Positions 1 to 11,882 of a stretch of 64,000 nt of DNA are shown here, piece by piece. The stretch lies in the NCBI RefSeq assembly GCF_004794465.1, contig NZ_SSDJ01000139.1:1-64000 (forward strand). The letters are read 5' to 3'. The position numbers and the translations under genes were made by a program. The DNA is from Microbacterium sp. K24 (GTDB lineage Bacteria; Actinomycetota; Actinomycetes; Actinomycetales; Microbacteriaceae). The notes below the pieces were generated by a model. That model saw nothing but the letters and a program-made list of their open reading frames with translations, was not told the origin of the DNA and searched no databases. Positions within the stretch are counted from its first letter, which is position 1. Each line of letters starts with the position of its first letter.

Positions 1-123
1 GACGGTGCGGACCGCGGCGATCGGTTCGAGCGTCGCGACCGCCCGGAGCGTCGCGACGAGCGCCCGGGCCGCAGCGGCGACCGCGAGGAGAAGCCCTTCC
101 GCAAGCCGCGGCACAAGGGCTGA
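1..123 (+). CDS. C-terminal tail of an arginine-rich protein (partial)
   Basis: The first reading frame is open from base 1 to a TGA at 121-123 and encodes 40 residues. They are almost entirely Arg, Asp, Glu and Gly, with RGDRFERRDRPERRDERPGR-type repeats, and end in KPRHKG. Such disordered basic tails are typical of actinobacterial RNA-binding enzymes such as DEAD-box helicases and rRNA pseudouridine synthases. The catalytic part lies outside the window, so the identity cannot be decided. The strand and stop are clear; the function is open. Confidence 0.6.
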   Translation, partial: DGADRGDRFERRDRPERRDERPGRSGDREEKPFRKPRHKG

Positions 124-133
124 CGCAGGACTT

Positions 134-198
134 CCGCAGTACGACGCGAACTTCGCAGGGATTCACACGAACTCTGCGAAGTTCGCGTCGTTCTGCGG
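134..198. repeat. 25-bp inverted repeat between convergent genes
   Basis: The left arm (134-158) and right arm (174-198) are complementary at 24 of 25 positions, the exception being T140 opposite T192, around a 15-nt loop. Each arm contains the near-palindrome GCGAACTTCGC. Weaker pairing continues outward (GGA at 128-130 with TCC at 202-204). It sits between the stop of the plus-strand gene at 123 and the stop of the minus-strand gene at 222, where a bidirectional terminator would be expected. The stem is much longer than the other terminators here and lacks a T-run, so a dispersed palindromic element is an alternative. Confidence 0.7.
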
Positions 199-221
199 GG
201 TTCCGACGGAGGACGCGACCG

Positions 222-3010
<2,789 letters not shown>

Positions 3011-3040
3011 CTAGGAGCGGGTACCGACATCCATCGAGAC

Positions 3041-4138
3041 CTACGCGCCGACGGGGACGGCCGAGACGGTGGTGTCGATCGTGAACTGGCCGAGCACGCG
3101 CGTGCCGAGATAGAGCACGGCCGTCTGCCCCGGTGCGACGCCGTCGAGCGGCATCTCGGGGACGACCCGTACCCCGTCGTCGCTCACGAACGCCTCCGCA
3201 GCGACGGGCTCGGAATGCGCCCGGATCTGCACGTGGCACGCGAACGATTCTTCGGTCGGTGCGGCTCCCGCCCAGCTGAACCGCTCCCCTGCGATCTCCG
3301 CGATCGCCAGAGCCTCCTTCGGCCCCACGACCACGGTGTTCGACACCGGGCGCACCTCGAGCACGAACCGCGGCTTCCCGTCGGATGCCGGCACGCCGAG
3401 CTTGAGCCCTCGACGCTGTCCGACCGTGAACCCGTGCGCCCCCTCGTGCGAGCCGACGACGGCACCGCTGCGGTCGACGATCTCGCCGGTGGCGGTGCCG
3501 ACCTTCTCGGCCAGCCATCCGCGCGTGTCGCCGTCGGGGATGAAGCAGATGTCGTGGCTGTCGGGCTTCTGCGCCACCGTGAGTCCACGCGCCTCCGCCT
3601 CCGCGCGCACGATCGCCTTCGACGGCGTCGTCCCGAGCGGGAAGTACGTGTGCGCCAGCTGCTCGGTCGTCAGGACGCCGAGCACGTAGGACTGGTCCTT
3701 GGCGTTGTCCGACGCGCGATGCAGCTCCAGCCCCTGCTCGCCGTCGACCAGCGTCGCGTAATGACCGGTGCACACCGCATCGAAGCCGAGCTCGATCGCA
3801 CGCTCGAGGAGTGCGGCGAACTTGATCTTCTCGTTGCAGCGCATACACGGATTCGGCGTGCGCCCGGCCTGGTATTCGGCGATGAAGTCGTCGATCACGT
3901 CGTCCCGGAACCGCTCGGAGAAGTCCCACACGTAGAAGGGGATGCCGAGCAGATCGGCGGCGCGGCGCGCGTCGAGCGCGTCTTCGATCGTGCAGCAGCC
4001 ACGGCTGCCGGTGCGAAGGGTGCCGCCGGCGCGCGAGAGCGCCAGGTGCACGCCCACGACGTCATGCCCCGCCTCCACGGCACGTGCGGCCGCGACGGCG
4101 GAGTCCACTCCCCCACTCATGGCTGCCAGGATCCGCAT
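3041..4138 (-). CDS. mnmA: tRNA-specific 2-thiouridylase MnmA
   Basis: It transfers sulfur to uridine 34 of the Lys, Glu and Gln tRNAs (s2U34), activating the tRNA with ATP. The product has 365 residues. The PP-loop SGGVDS lies at about residues 8-13. Two cysteines at the family's catalytic positions are present, in [10 protein letters not shown] and in [10 protein letters not shown], and the C-terminal beta-barrel domain is complete. It starts 9 bp after the end of the cysteine desulfurase gene, which very likely provides the persulfide sulfur. This pairing is common in actinobacteria, and the two genes should be one transcript. Confidence 0.96.
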   Translation of the reverse strand: MRILAAMSGGVDSAVAAARAVEAGHDVVGVHLALSRAGGTLRTGSRGCCTIEDALDARRAADLLGIPFYVWDFSERFRDDVIDDFIAEYQAGRTPNPCMRCNEKIKFAALLERAIELGFDAVCTGHYATLVDGEQGLELHRASDNAKDQSYVLGVLTTEQLAHTYFPLGTTPSKAIVRAEAEARGLTVAQKPDSHDICFIPDGDTRGWLAEKVGTATGEIVDRSGAVVGSHEGAHGFTVGQRRGLKLGVPASDGKPRFVLEVRPVSNTVVVGPKEALAIAEIAGERFSWAGAAPTEESFACHVQIRAHSEPVAAEAFVSDDGVRVVPEMPLDGVAPGQTAVLYLGTRVLGQFTIDTTVSAVPVGA

Positions 4139-4147
4139 GGGACCAGT

Positions 4148-5323
4148 CTACGAGCGCGCGCCTGTGCCGGACCCGGATGCCCGTGCGTAGGCGTCGGAGA
4201 TGGTGGCGAGCACCGCGTCGACATCGGCATCCGTCGAGGTGCGGCCGAGCGAGAATCGCAGCACGCTGCGCGCATCGCGCTCGCTCCTGCCCATCGCCAT
4301 GACGACGTGGGACGGTTCGGCGACCCCTGCCTGGCAGGCGGATCCGGTGGATGCCGCGACGCCGGCGACGTCGAGCAGGAACAGGAGGCTCTCCCCGACA
4401 GCGCCGGGGAAGAGCAGGTGCGCGTTCCCGGGGAGCCGACGGATCGGATCCCCGAGCAGCTCCGCAGCGGGGACGGCGGAGCGGATGCCGGCGACGAGAC
4501 GGTCGCGCAGCGCCGAGAGCCGAGCGGCTTCCACCTCGCGCTCCGCCTCCGCGAGCTCCAGCGCCGTCGCGAAGGCGGCTGCTCCCGCCACGTCCTGCGT
4601 TCCGGCACGGAGACCGCGCTGCTGAGCGCCGCCGCGCAGCAGCGCAGTGAGTCGGGCGGTCCGCGCCGCCACGAGCACGCCGACGCCGACCGGCGCACCG
4701 ATCTTGTGCCCCGCGAGGCTCATCGCCACCAGCCCGACTCCGGGCGCGGCATCCGATCGCAGGTCACGGAAGGACAGCGCGACGTGGCCGAGCGCAGCGA
4801 CCGCGTCGAGGTGGAACGGCACGCCTGCCGCGGCACTCGCCGCTGCGAGGGCGGCAGCATCGTTGAGGGTCCCCGCCTCGTTGTTCGCCATGAGAGCCGT
4901 CGCGACGGCGGCGCCGGGCAGCTGCGCGGCGAACGACGGGACATCGATGCCTGCCGACGGCGTGACGCCGACGACGCGCACCACGGCTCCTTCGTCGGCC
5001 AAGGCCGCGACGGTGTCCATCGTCGCGTGGTGCTCGGCATCCGGCAGCACGATCGCATCCGTGCCGGACGGACGGGAGTGCCACATCCCCTGGAGCGCGA
5101 GATTGATCGATTCCGTTCCTCCCGAGGTGAAGACGATCTCGATCGGGTCGGCGTCCAGGACGGCGGCGACGCGCTCACGCGACTCCTCGAGCAGACGACG
5201 CGCGTCCTGGCCGGCGCCGTGCGTCGATGAGGCGTTTCCGACCGTCTCGGTCGCCGTCAGCCACGCATCGCGCGCCTCGGGCCGCAGAGGCGTGGTCGCC
5301 GCGTGGTCCAGGTAGTGCCGCAT
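4148..5323 (-). CDS. Cysteine desulfurase (NifS/IscS family, PLP)
   Basis: It converts L-cysteine to alanine and an enzyme-bound persulfide. The product has 391 residues. The ATG at 5323 was chosen because it gives the typical MRHYLDHAATTPL start; the frame stays open 17 codons upstream. PLP-binding features include NNEAGT, the Lys in SLAGHKIGAPVGVG and the H-A-T region. The catalytic cysteine lies in TGSACQAG near residue 330. It heads the run desulfurase-mnmA-ligA, so sulfur supply to MnmA is the likeliest role; a contribution to Fe-S assembly is also possible. Divergent from glgX with a 100-bp gap. Confidence 0.93.
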   Translation of the reverse strand: MRHYLDHAATTPLRPEARDAWLTATETVGNASSTHGAGQDARRLLEESRERVAAVLDADPIEIVFTSGGTESINLALQGMWHSRPSGTDAIVLPDAEHHATMDTVAALADEGAVVRVVGVTPSAGIDVPSFAAQLPGAAVATALMANNEAGTLNDAAALAAASAAAGVPFHLDAVAALGHVALSFRDLRSDAAPGVGLVAMSLAGHKIGAPVGVGVLVAARTARLTALLRGGAQQRGLRAGTQDVAGAAAFATALELAEAEREVEAARLSALRDRLVAGIRSAVPAAELLGDPIRRLPGNAHLLFPGAVGESLLFLLDVAGVAASTGSACQAGVAEPSHVVMAMGRSERDARSVLRFSLGRTSTDADVDAVLATISDAYARASGSGTGARS

Positions 5324-5423
5324 CCTTCGATTCTCTCGCGGATCGGAGCATCCGCGGCCATCGTCTCGTGGCACTCAGTGCGCTGGGTCGTGGGACTGCG
5401 ACACACACCCCTAAGGTGTACTC

Positions 5424-7496
5424 ATGCCCGAGTCCCGAGACTTCACCGCGCCCGGCGGTCCAGCCCTGGACAACCTCGGCGTCCGTCTGCACGACGGCGT
5501 CGGAACGCTCCGCATCTGGTCGCAGAACGCCTCCTCCGTCGAGCTCGTCGTGTTCGACGCCACGGACCTCGATTGGGCGACCGACGTCGCTCCTCTGGAA
5601 CGCCGCCCCGGGGGGATCTGGGAGATCACGACACCTCTCCTGCAGGCCGGAGTGCGCTATGCGGTCCGTGTCGGCGGCCCGCATGGTCCCGGCAACACGT
5701 TCAACCCCGAGAGCCTGCTGCTCGACCCCTACGCTCGCGGACTGGCCCAGGGCGACGGCTACGAGGAATGGCGCTCGGTCGTCATCGTCGACGGGTTCGA
5801 CTGGGGAGACTCGCAGAAGCCGCGCGTACCGCTGGATCGCACGGTCATCTACGAAGGTCACCTGAAGGGGCTCACGAAGCGTCATCCGGACGTGCCGCCG
5901 GCGCTGCACGGAACCTATGCGGGTCTCGCGCACCCGGCGATGATCGAGTATCTGCACTCCCTCGGCATCACGTCGGTCGAGCTGCTGCCGGTGCACGCCT
6001 TCGTCCCCGAGCCGCGCCTGCTCGAGCGCGGACTCACGAACTACTGGGGTTACAACACCCTCAACTTCTTCACACCCCACACGGCCTACGCGACCGAGGA
6101 GTCGCGCAAACGAGGCCCCGAAGCCATCCTCGCCGAGTTCAAGGGCATGGTGCGGCTGCTGCACGAAGCGGGTCTGGAGGTGATCCTCGACGTCGTCTAC
6201 AACCACACCTCCGAAGAGGGCATCGGCGGTCCTCGTTCGAGCCTTCGCGGCATCGACAACGCGAGCTACTACCGTCAGGAGGACACCGGCGTCTACATCG
6301 ACACGACCGGCTGCGGCAACACCCTGAACACGTCGACGGATGCCGGTGCCCGGCTCGTCCTCGACTCCCTCCGCTACTGGGCGCAGGAGATGCAGATCGA
6401 CGGCTTCCGATTCGATCTCGCCGCGGCCATCGCCCGCGACGGGGCGCACACCTACACGCCCGAGCATCCGCTGCTCACCGCCATCGCGAACGATCCGATC
6501 CTCGCCGACACGAAGCTCATCGCCGAGCCGTGGGACGTCGGGCTGGGCGGCTGGCAGACCGGCAACTTCCCCGCCGGCTGGCACGAATGGAACGACCGCT
6601 ACCGCGATCGCGTCCGCAATTTCTGGCTCAGCGACATCGATTATGCGCGACGAGCCTCTGCTCCCGTCGGCATCGGCGGCTTCGCGACTCGGCTCGCCGG
6701 ATCGTCCAACACCTTCAGCGAGGCGCGCGGACCTCTCGCGAGCGTGAACTTCGTCACAGCCCACGACGGATTCACCCTGCACGACCTGGTCTCGTACGAC
6801 GTCAAGCACAACGAGGCGAACGGCGAGCAGAACCGCGACGGCGCCGACATGAACCGCGCGTTCAATCACGGCGTCGAAGGGCCCACCGACGACCCGGCGA
6901 TCCTCACGGCCCGTCGGAAGGCCATGCGCAACCTGCTCGGCACCCTGCTGCTCTCGGCGGGGATCCCGATGCTCACCGCGGGCGACGAGGTCGGACGCAC
7001 TCAGCGCGGCAACAACAACGCGTATGCCCAGGATTCGGCGATGACCTGGCTCTCCTGGGAGTTCGAGCCGTGGCAGAAGGATCTGCGCGCGCACGTCGCA
7101 CGGTTGATCAGCCTCCGCGCGGAGAACCCGGCGCTCCGGCCGAGCAAGTACGCGCGACTCGGCGAGCACATCCCCAACGCGTCCGTCATGGACTGGTACG
7201 ACCAGAACGGCGAGACCATGGAGAGTTCGCAGTGGGCGGATCCGCGCAACCGCACCCTGCAGTACGTGGCCGCGTCCACGCCCGACAAGGAAGCCGCCAA
7301 CAGGATCCTGCTGATCGTGCATGGCACGGAATCGCCGATCGACGTGCGTCTTCCCGAGGAGATCGAGGGAGCGACGCGTTTCGTGTCGCTGTGGTCGAGC
7401 GCGGACGAGCAGCCCTCCGACGACGCCGAGGTCTTCGCGCCGGGCGATGTGCTGCCCACCTCCGGAACGTCGATGCGGCTGTTCCGCATCGAATGA
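5424..7496 (+). CDS. glgX: Glycogen debranching enzyme GlgX (GH13)
   Basis: It hydrolyses alpha-1,6 branch linkages of glycogen-type glucan (isoamylase subfamily). The product has 690 residues. An N-terminal CBM48-like beta domain (about 15-110) is followed by the GH13 barrel, with the nucleophile Asp331 in GFRFDLA, the acid/base Glu368 in IAEPWDVG and Asp448 in AHDGFTLHD. It is first in the glgX-glgE-glgB cluster. Upstream, TAAGGT at 5412-5417 could be either a weak Shine-Dalgarno (AAGG, 8 nt before ATG) or a -10 box placing transcription start near the ATG. I cannot separate these. Confidence 0.95.
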   Translation: MPESRDFTAPGGPALDNLGVRLHDGVGTLRIWSQNASSVELVVFDATDLDWATDVAPLERRPGGIWEITTPLLQAGVRYAVRVGGPHGPGNTFNPESLLLDPYARGLAQGDGYEEWRSVVIVDGFDWGDSQKPRVPLDRTVIYEGHLKGLTKRHPDVPPALHGTYAGLAHPAMIEYLHSLGITSVELLPVHAFVPEPRLLERGLTNYWGYNTLNFFTPHTAYATEESRKRGPEAILAEFKGMVRLLHEAGLEVILDVVYNHTSEEGIGGPRSSLRGIDNASYYRQEDTGVYIDTTGCGNTLNTSTDAGARLVLDSLRYWAQEMQIDGFRFDLAAAIARDGAHTYTPEHPLLTAIANDPILADTKLIAEPWDVGLGGWQTGNFPAGWHEWNDRYRDRVRNFWLSDIDYARRASAPVGIGGFATRLAGSSNTFSEARGPLASVNFVTAHDGFTLHDLVSYDVKHNEANGEQNRDGADMNRAFNHGVEGPTDDPAILTARRKAMRNLLGTLLLSAGIPMLTAGDEVGRTQRGNNNAYAQDSAMTWLSWEFEPWQKDLRAHVARLISLRAENPALRPSKYARLGEHIPNASVMDWYDQNGETMESSQWADPRNRTLQYVAASTPDKEAANRILLIVHGTESPIDVRLPEEIEGATRFVSLWSSADEQPSDDAEVFAPGDVLPTSGTSMRLFRIE

Positions 7497-7561
7497 TGTC
7501 AAGCGACGGCGCCGTTGTCCACCCGCTGCGCCGTATTCGACCAGGAAGGTAGATTCGGCTT

Positions 7562-9637
7562 GTGGCTGCACGTCCTGGAAACACCCCGCCCCCGGCTCTT
7601 CGGAGTCCCGCGCAGATCCCGACGCGCCCCTCGGGTCAGATGGCGAGCGTCGCGGATACGCGAGCGCCGCGCATCCCGCTCCTGAACGGCTCGCCATCGG
7701 TGCCCGGCGGGTTCCCGGCGAAGGCGTTCGTCGGCGAGGTCGTGCCGTTCAGCGTCGTCGCCTTCCGCGAAGGCCACGACATCATCGGCGTGCATGTCCG
7801 GCTGACGTCGCCCGACGGCGAGGAGTCCCTGCTCCGGCTCTCGCCGCGACTCGACGGGACCGACACCTGGGCAGCCGAGGTCCGCCTCGACCTGCAGGGA
7901 ACGTGGCGCTACCGCTTCGAGGCGTTCTCCGACGACTTCGCGACCTGGGCGCATGCGGCCGAGCTGAAGGTCGCGGCCGGTGTCGATGTGCCGATCATGG
8001 CGGCTCTCGGTGCGGAGCTGCTCACCAGAGCGGCCGCAGAGAGAGATCGCCCGGCAGCACAGCGCAAGCGCCTGCAGGCGGATGCCGCGGCTCTTGCCGA
8101 CGGCGATGCCGCCACGACCATCGCGCTGTCCACGGATCCCGTGCTCGCTCAGATCTTCGCGGAGCGCCCCCTCGCCAGTCTCCGCTCCGCGGCTCCCGAG
8201 CAGACGCTGCTCGTCGAGCGCGTCACCGCCGGCGTCGGCGCCTGGTACGAGTTCTTCCCGCGGTCCGAAGGCGCCAAGCGCCTCAAGGACGGCACCGTGA
8301 AGACCGGCACGTTCCGTACGGCCGCGAAGCGGCTGCCCGGCGTGGCGCAGATGGGCTTCGACGTGATCTACCTCGTGCCGATCCACCCGATCGGCACCAC
8401 GAACCGCAAGGGCCGGAACAACACCCTGGTCGCGGAAGCGAGCGATCCGGGCTCGCCCTACGCGATCGGTTCTGCCGAGGGCGGGCATGACGCCATCCAC
8501 CCCGACCTGGGGACGCCGCAGGACTTCCGTGCCTTCGTCCGAGCTGCGCAGAAGGAGGGGCTCGAGGTCGCTCTCGACCTCGCTCTGCAGGCCTCACCCG
8601 ATCACCCCTGGGTCGCCGAGCACCCCGAGTGGTTCACCACGCTGCCGGACGGCACGATCGCCTACGCCGAGAACCCGCCGAAGAAGTACCAGGACATCTA
8701 TCCCCTGAACTTCGACAACGACCCGGCCGGAATCTACGCCGAGATGCTCCGCATCGTGCAGCACTGGGTCGCACAGGGCGTGAAGATCTTCCGCGTCGAC
8801 AACCCGCACACCAAGCCGCTGCAGTTCTGGGAGTGGCTCATCGGCACCGTGAATGCCGCCGACCCCGACGTCATCTTCCTCGCCGAGGCGTTCACCCGAC
8901 CGGCGGTCATGCGCGCACTCGCCGCCGTCGGCTTCCAGCAGAGCTACAGCTACTTCACGTGGCGCAACACCAAGGCCGAGCTCGAGGAGTTCCTGACGTC
9001 GATCTCGCACGAGACCAGCGACTACATGCGGCCGAACCTGTTCGTGAACACGCACGACATCCTCACCGAGTACCTGCAGTTCGGCGGAAGGGCCGCGTAC
9101 CGCATCCGCGCCTGCATCGCCGCCACCGCTGCTCCGATCTACGGCGTGTACGCCGGGTACGAGCTGTTCGAGAACGTCGCCCGGCCGGGTTCCGAAGAGA
9201 ACATCGACAACGAGAAGTACGAGTTCAAGGTGCGCGACTGGGTCGGCGCCGAGGAGCGCGGAGAATCGCTCGCCCCGCTGCTGCGCAGGCTCAACGAGAT
9301 CCGCTCCGCGCATCCGGCCCTGCGGCAGCTTCGCAACTTCTCCGCGCACTGGAGCGATGACGACGCGGTGCTCGTCTACAGCAAGCACCTGGACGCCGCC
9401 TTCACCGGCACCGGCAGCGACGACACGATCATCGTCGTCGCCAACGTCGACCCGCACTCGGTGCGGGAGACGACGGTCCATCTCGACACGACGCTCTGGG
9501 GCGTGCCGCTCGGCGAGACGTTCGAGGTGGAGGATCTGCTGACCGGCGCCGTCTGGACCTGGGGCGATCACAACTACGTGCGACTCGACGCCTTCGCCGA
9601 GCCGGTGCACATCCTGAAGGTGAGGGAGCGATCATGA
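7562..9637 (+). CDS. glgE: Alpha-1,4-glucan:maltose-1-phosphate maltosyltransferase GlgE
   Basis: It extends alpha-glucan by transferring maltose from maltose-1-phosphate (GH13_3). The product has 691 residues from a GTG start with GGAAGG 12 nt upstream; an internal ATG at 7640 has no ribosome-binding site. The N-terminal beta domain and helical insert precede the barrel, with the nucleophile Asp413 in FRVDNPHTK and acid/base Glu442 in FLAEAFTRP. Both are offset by the same amount from the Streptomyces enzyme. The glgB start overlaps the stop by 4 bases. The maltose-1-phosphate donor enzymes (TreS/Mak or GlgM) are not in the window. Confidence 0.95.
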   Translation: MAARPGNTPPPALRSPAQIPTRPSGQMASVADTRAPRIPLLNGSPSVPGGFPAKAFVGEVVPFSVVAFREGHDIIGVHVRLTSPDGEESLLRLSPRLDGTDTWAAEVRLDLQGTWRYRFEAFSDDFATWAHAAELKVAAGVDVPIMAALGAELLTRAAAERDRPAAQRKRLQADAAALADGDAATTIALSTDPVLAQIFAERPLASLRSAAPEQTLLVERVTAGVGAWYEFFPRSEGAKRLKDGTVKTGTFRTAAKRLPGVAQMGFDVIYLVPIHPIGTTNRKGRNNTLVAEASDPGSPYAIGSAEGGHDAIHPDLGTPQDFRAFVRAAQKEGLEVALDLALQASPDHPWVAEHPEWFTTLPDGTIAYAENPPKKYQDIYPLNFDNDPAGIYAEMLRIVQHWVAQGVKIFRVDNPHTKPLQFWEWLIGTVNAADPDVIFLAEAFTRPAVMRALAAVGFQQSYSYFTWRNTKAELEEFLTSISHETSDYMRPNLFVNTHDILTEYLQFGGRAAYRIRACIAATAAPIYGVYAGYELFENVARPGSEENIDNEKYEFKVRDWVGAEERGESLAPLLRRLNEIRSAHPALRQLRNFSAHWSDDDAVLVYSKHLDAAFTGTGSDDTIIVVANVDPHSVRETTVHLDTTLWGVPLGETFEVEDLLTGAVWTWGDHNYVRLDAFAEPVHILKVRERS

Positions 9638-11838
9638 GTTACGTGGAAGACGCCACCGCGTCCGCCGATTGGGAGGCCGTCGCCTCTGCCGAGCACCATG
9701 ACCCGCACGCCATTCTCGGCGCCCATCCCCTCAAGGATGCGGCCGATCGCACCGTCACGGTCGTCCGGGCTCGTCGGCCGCTTGCCGCGTCTGTCGAGGC
9801 CGTGTTCGACGACGGGAGCCGCCTGCCCCTGACACACGTCGCCCACGGCATCTGGGAGGCCCAGCACGCAGGACCCCCGCTCCCCTACCGCCTCGCGACC
9901 GCATACGGCGACGACGAGGAGACCGTCCAGGGCGACCCGTACCGGCACTCTCCGGTCCTGGGTGACATCGACCTGCACCTGATCGCCGAAGGACGCCATG
10001 AGCGCCTGTGGCAGGTGCTGGGCGCGCACCCGCGCACGCTCGAAGGCGAGCAGGGCGTCTCCTTCGCCGTGTGGGCGCCCAACGCCTCGGCCGTGCGCGT
10101 CGTCGGGGATCACAACGGCTGGAACGGCGAGTCCCATGCGATGCGCTCGATGGGCGCCAGCGGCGTGTGGGAGCTGTTCGTCCCGGACCTCTCCCTGGGG
10201 ACGAAGTACAAGTATCAGATCCGTACCCGCGACGGCTCCTGGATCCTCAAGGCCGACCCGATGGCCCTCGCGGCGGAGGTTCCGCCGAACACGGCGTCCG
10301 TCGTCACGGAATCGGGCTACACCTGGACCGACGGGGCATGGATGACGCGCCGCGCGGCGACCCACGCCGTCGCGCAGCCCCTCTCCGTCTACGAGGTGCA
10401 CCTCGGGTCGTGGCGAGGCGGCCTGGGATACCGCGAGATCGCGGACCCGTTGATCGAGCATGTGACCGAGGCCGGCTTCACGCACGTCGAGTTCATGCCG
10501 CTCGCCGAGCATCCGTTCGGCGGCTCCTGGGGGTACCAGGTCAGCGGCTACTACGCGCCGACGAGCCGGTACGGCTCTCCCGATGACCTCCGTCACCTGA
10601 TCGACCGGCTGCACCAGGCCGGCATCGGCGTGATCATGGACTGGGTCCCCGGCCACTTCCCGAAGGATGCCTTCGCCCTGGCTCGCTTCGACGGTCAGGC
10701 CCTCTACGAGCACCCGGATCCGCGGCGCGGCGAGCACCAGGACTGGGGCACGCTCATCTTCGACTACGGCCGGAACGAGGTGCGCAACTTCCTGGTCGCG
10801 AACGCTCTCTACTGGTTCAGTGAGTTCCACGTCGACGGGCTCCGGGTCGACGCCGTCGCCTCGATGCTCTACCTCGACTACTCGCGCAACGCCGGCGAGT
10901 GGGAGCCGAACATCCACGGCGGTCGCGAGAACCTCGAGGCGATCCGCTTCCTGCAGGAGGTCAACGCGACCGCCTACCGCCTGAACCCGGGCATCCTGAT
11001 GATCGCCGAGGAGTCGACGAGCTTCCCCGGGGTGACCGCGCCGACCGACCACGCCGGTCTCGGCTTCGGCTTCAAGTGGAACATGGGGTGGATGAACGAC
11101 TCGCTCCAGTACATCGAGCGCGACCCGATGTACCGCTCGCATCACGAGGGCGAGATGACGTTCTCGTTCGTGTACGCGTTCGGCGAGAACTACCTCCTGC
11201 CGATCAGTCACGACGAGGTCGTGCACGGCAAGGGCAGCCTGCTGACGAAGATGCCCGGCGACCACTGGCACAAGCTCGCCAACGTGCGGGCCTACCTCGC
11301 CTACATGTGGGGACACCCCGGCAAGAAGCTGCTGTTCATGGGCCAGGAGTTCGGACAGCTCGCCGAGTGGTCGGAGGGACGCGAGCTCGACTGGTGGCTC
11401 CTCGACCAGCCGTCGCATGCGCAGCTCCAGAGCTTCGTCGGGGCTATGAACCACACCTACCGCGCTCAGGCTCCGCTGTGGGAACGCGACAGCGACGGCT
11501 CCTCCTTCTCCCGACTCGGTGCGCCGGACTGGGAGCCGACGGTGATCGCGTTCGAACGCCGCGACGCCCACGGCGGCAAGGTCGTCGTCATCAGCAACTT
11601 CGCCGGCGTCGAGCGCACCGGGCATCGTCTGGTGCTCCCTCGCGAGGGCGTGTGGCAGGAGATCCTCAACACGGATGCCGCGGACTACGGCGGCCGCGGA
11701 TCGGGAAACCTCGGCGTGGTGATCGCCCGCTCCGAGAACGACGGAGCCCCGACCGCGACGCTGACGCTGCCCGCGCTCTCCACGCTGTGGCTGCGCCATC
11801 AGCAGGACCCGCACGTCCCGACGATCAGCCACGGCTGA
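9634..11838 (+). CDS. glgB: 1,4-alpha-glucan branching enzyme GlgB
   Basis: It introduces alpha-1,6 branches into linear glucan, here most likely the polymer made by GlgE. The product has 734 residues. Two N-terminal beta domains are present, the second being CBM48 with VGDHNGWN. The GH13 barrel has nucleophile Asp406 in GLRVDAVAS, acid/base Glu459 in MIAEEST and the ISHDEVVHGKG motif; a C-terminal beta domain follows. The length is the normal actinobacterial one. It overlaps glgE by 4 bases (ATGA) and is followed by a terminator hairpin. Together with GlgX the cluster covers elongation, branching and debranching. Confidence 0.97.
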   Translation: MSYVEDATASADWEAVASAEHHDPHAILGAHPLKDAADRTVTVVRARRPLAASVEAVFDDGSRLPLTHVAHGIWEAQHAGPPLPYRLATAYGDDEETVQGDPYRHSPVLGDIDLHLIAEGRHERLWQVLGAHPRTLEGEQGVSFAVWAPNASAVRVVGDHNGWNGESHAMRSMGASGVWELFVPDLSLGTKYKYQIRTRDGSWILKADPMALAAEVPPNTASVVTESGYTWTDGAWMTRRAATHAVAQPLSVYEVHLGSWRGGLGYREIADPLIEHVTEAGFTHVEFMPLAEHPFGGSWGYQVSGYYAPTSRYGSPDDLRHLIDRLHQAGIGVIMDWVPGHFPKDAFALARFDGQALYEHPDPRRGEHQDWGTLIFDYGRNEVRNFLVANALYWFSEFHVDGLRVDAVASMLYLDYSRNAGEWEPNIHGGRENLEAIRFLQEVNATAYRLNPGILMIAEESTSFPGVTAPTDHAGLGFGFKWNMGWMNDSLQYIERDPMYRSHHEGEMTFSFVYAFGENYLLPISHDEVVHGKGSLLTKMPGDHWHKLANVRAYLAYMWGHPGKKLLFMGQEFGQLAEWSEGRELDWWLLDQPSHAQLQSFVGAMNHTYRAQAPLWERDSDGSSFSRLGAPDWEPTVIAFERRDAHGGKVVVISNFAGVERTGHRLVLPREGVWQEILNTDAADYGGRGSGNLGVVIARSENDGAPTATLTLPALSTLWLRHQQDPHVPTISHG

Positions 11839-11840
11839 GA

Positions 11841-11873
11841 GACCCCCGGCTGGCGCACAGCCGGTCGGGGGTC
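11841..11873. terminator. Bidirectional terminator hairpin
   Basis: GACCCCCGGCTG pairs with CAGCCGGTCGGGGGTC around GCGCA, with a small bulge on the right arm. It lies 2 bp after the glgB stop and 9 bp before the end of the convergent thioredoxin gene. Position and strength fit a shared terminator; there is no clear T-run on the plus strand. Confidence 0.7.
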
Positions 11874-11882
11874 CTCAGGCGG

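Noticed and set aside
5412..5417. TAAGGT as a -10 box for a leaderless glgX transcript
   Set aside because: No acceptable -35 at 17-18 bp, and AAGG can equally be the Shine-Dalgarno.
5175..7697. 840-codon open frame on the minus strand opposite glgX
   Set aside because: Antisense shadow of a well-supported GH13 gene; no ribosome-binding site or domain.
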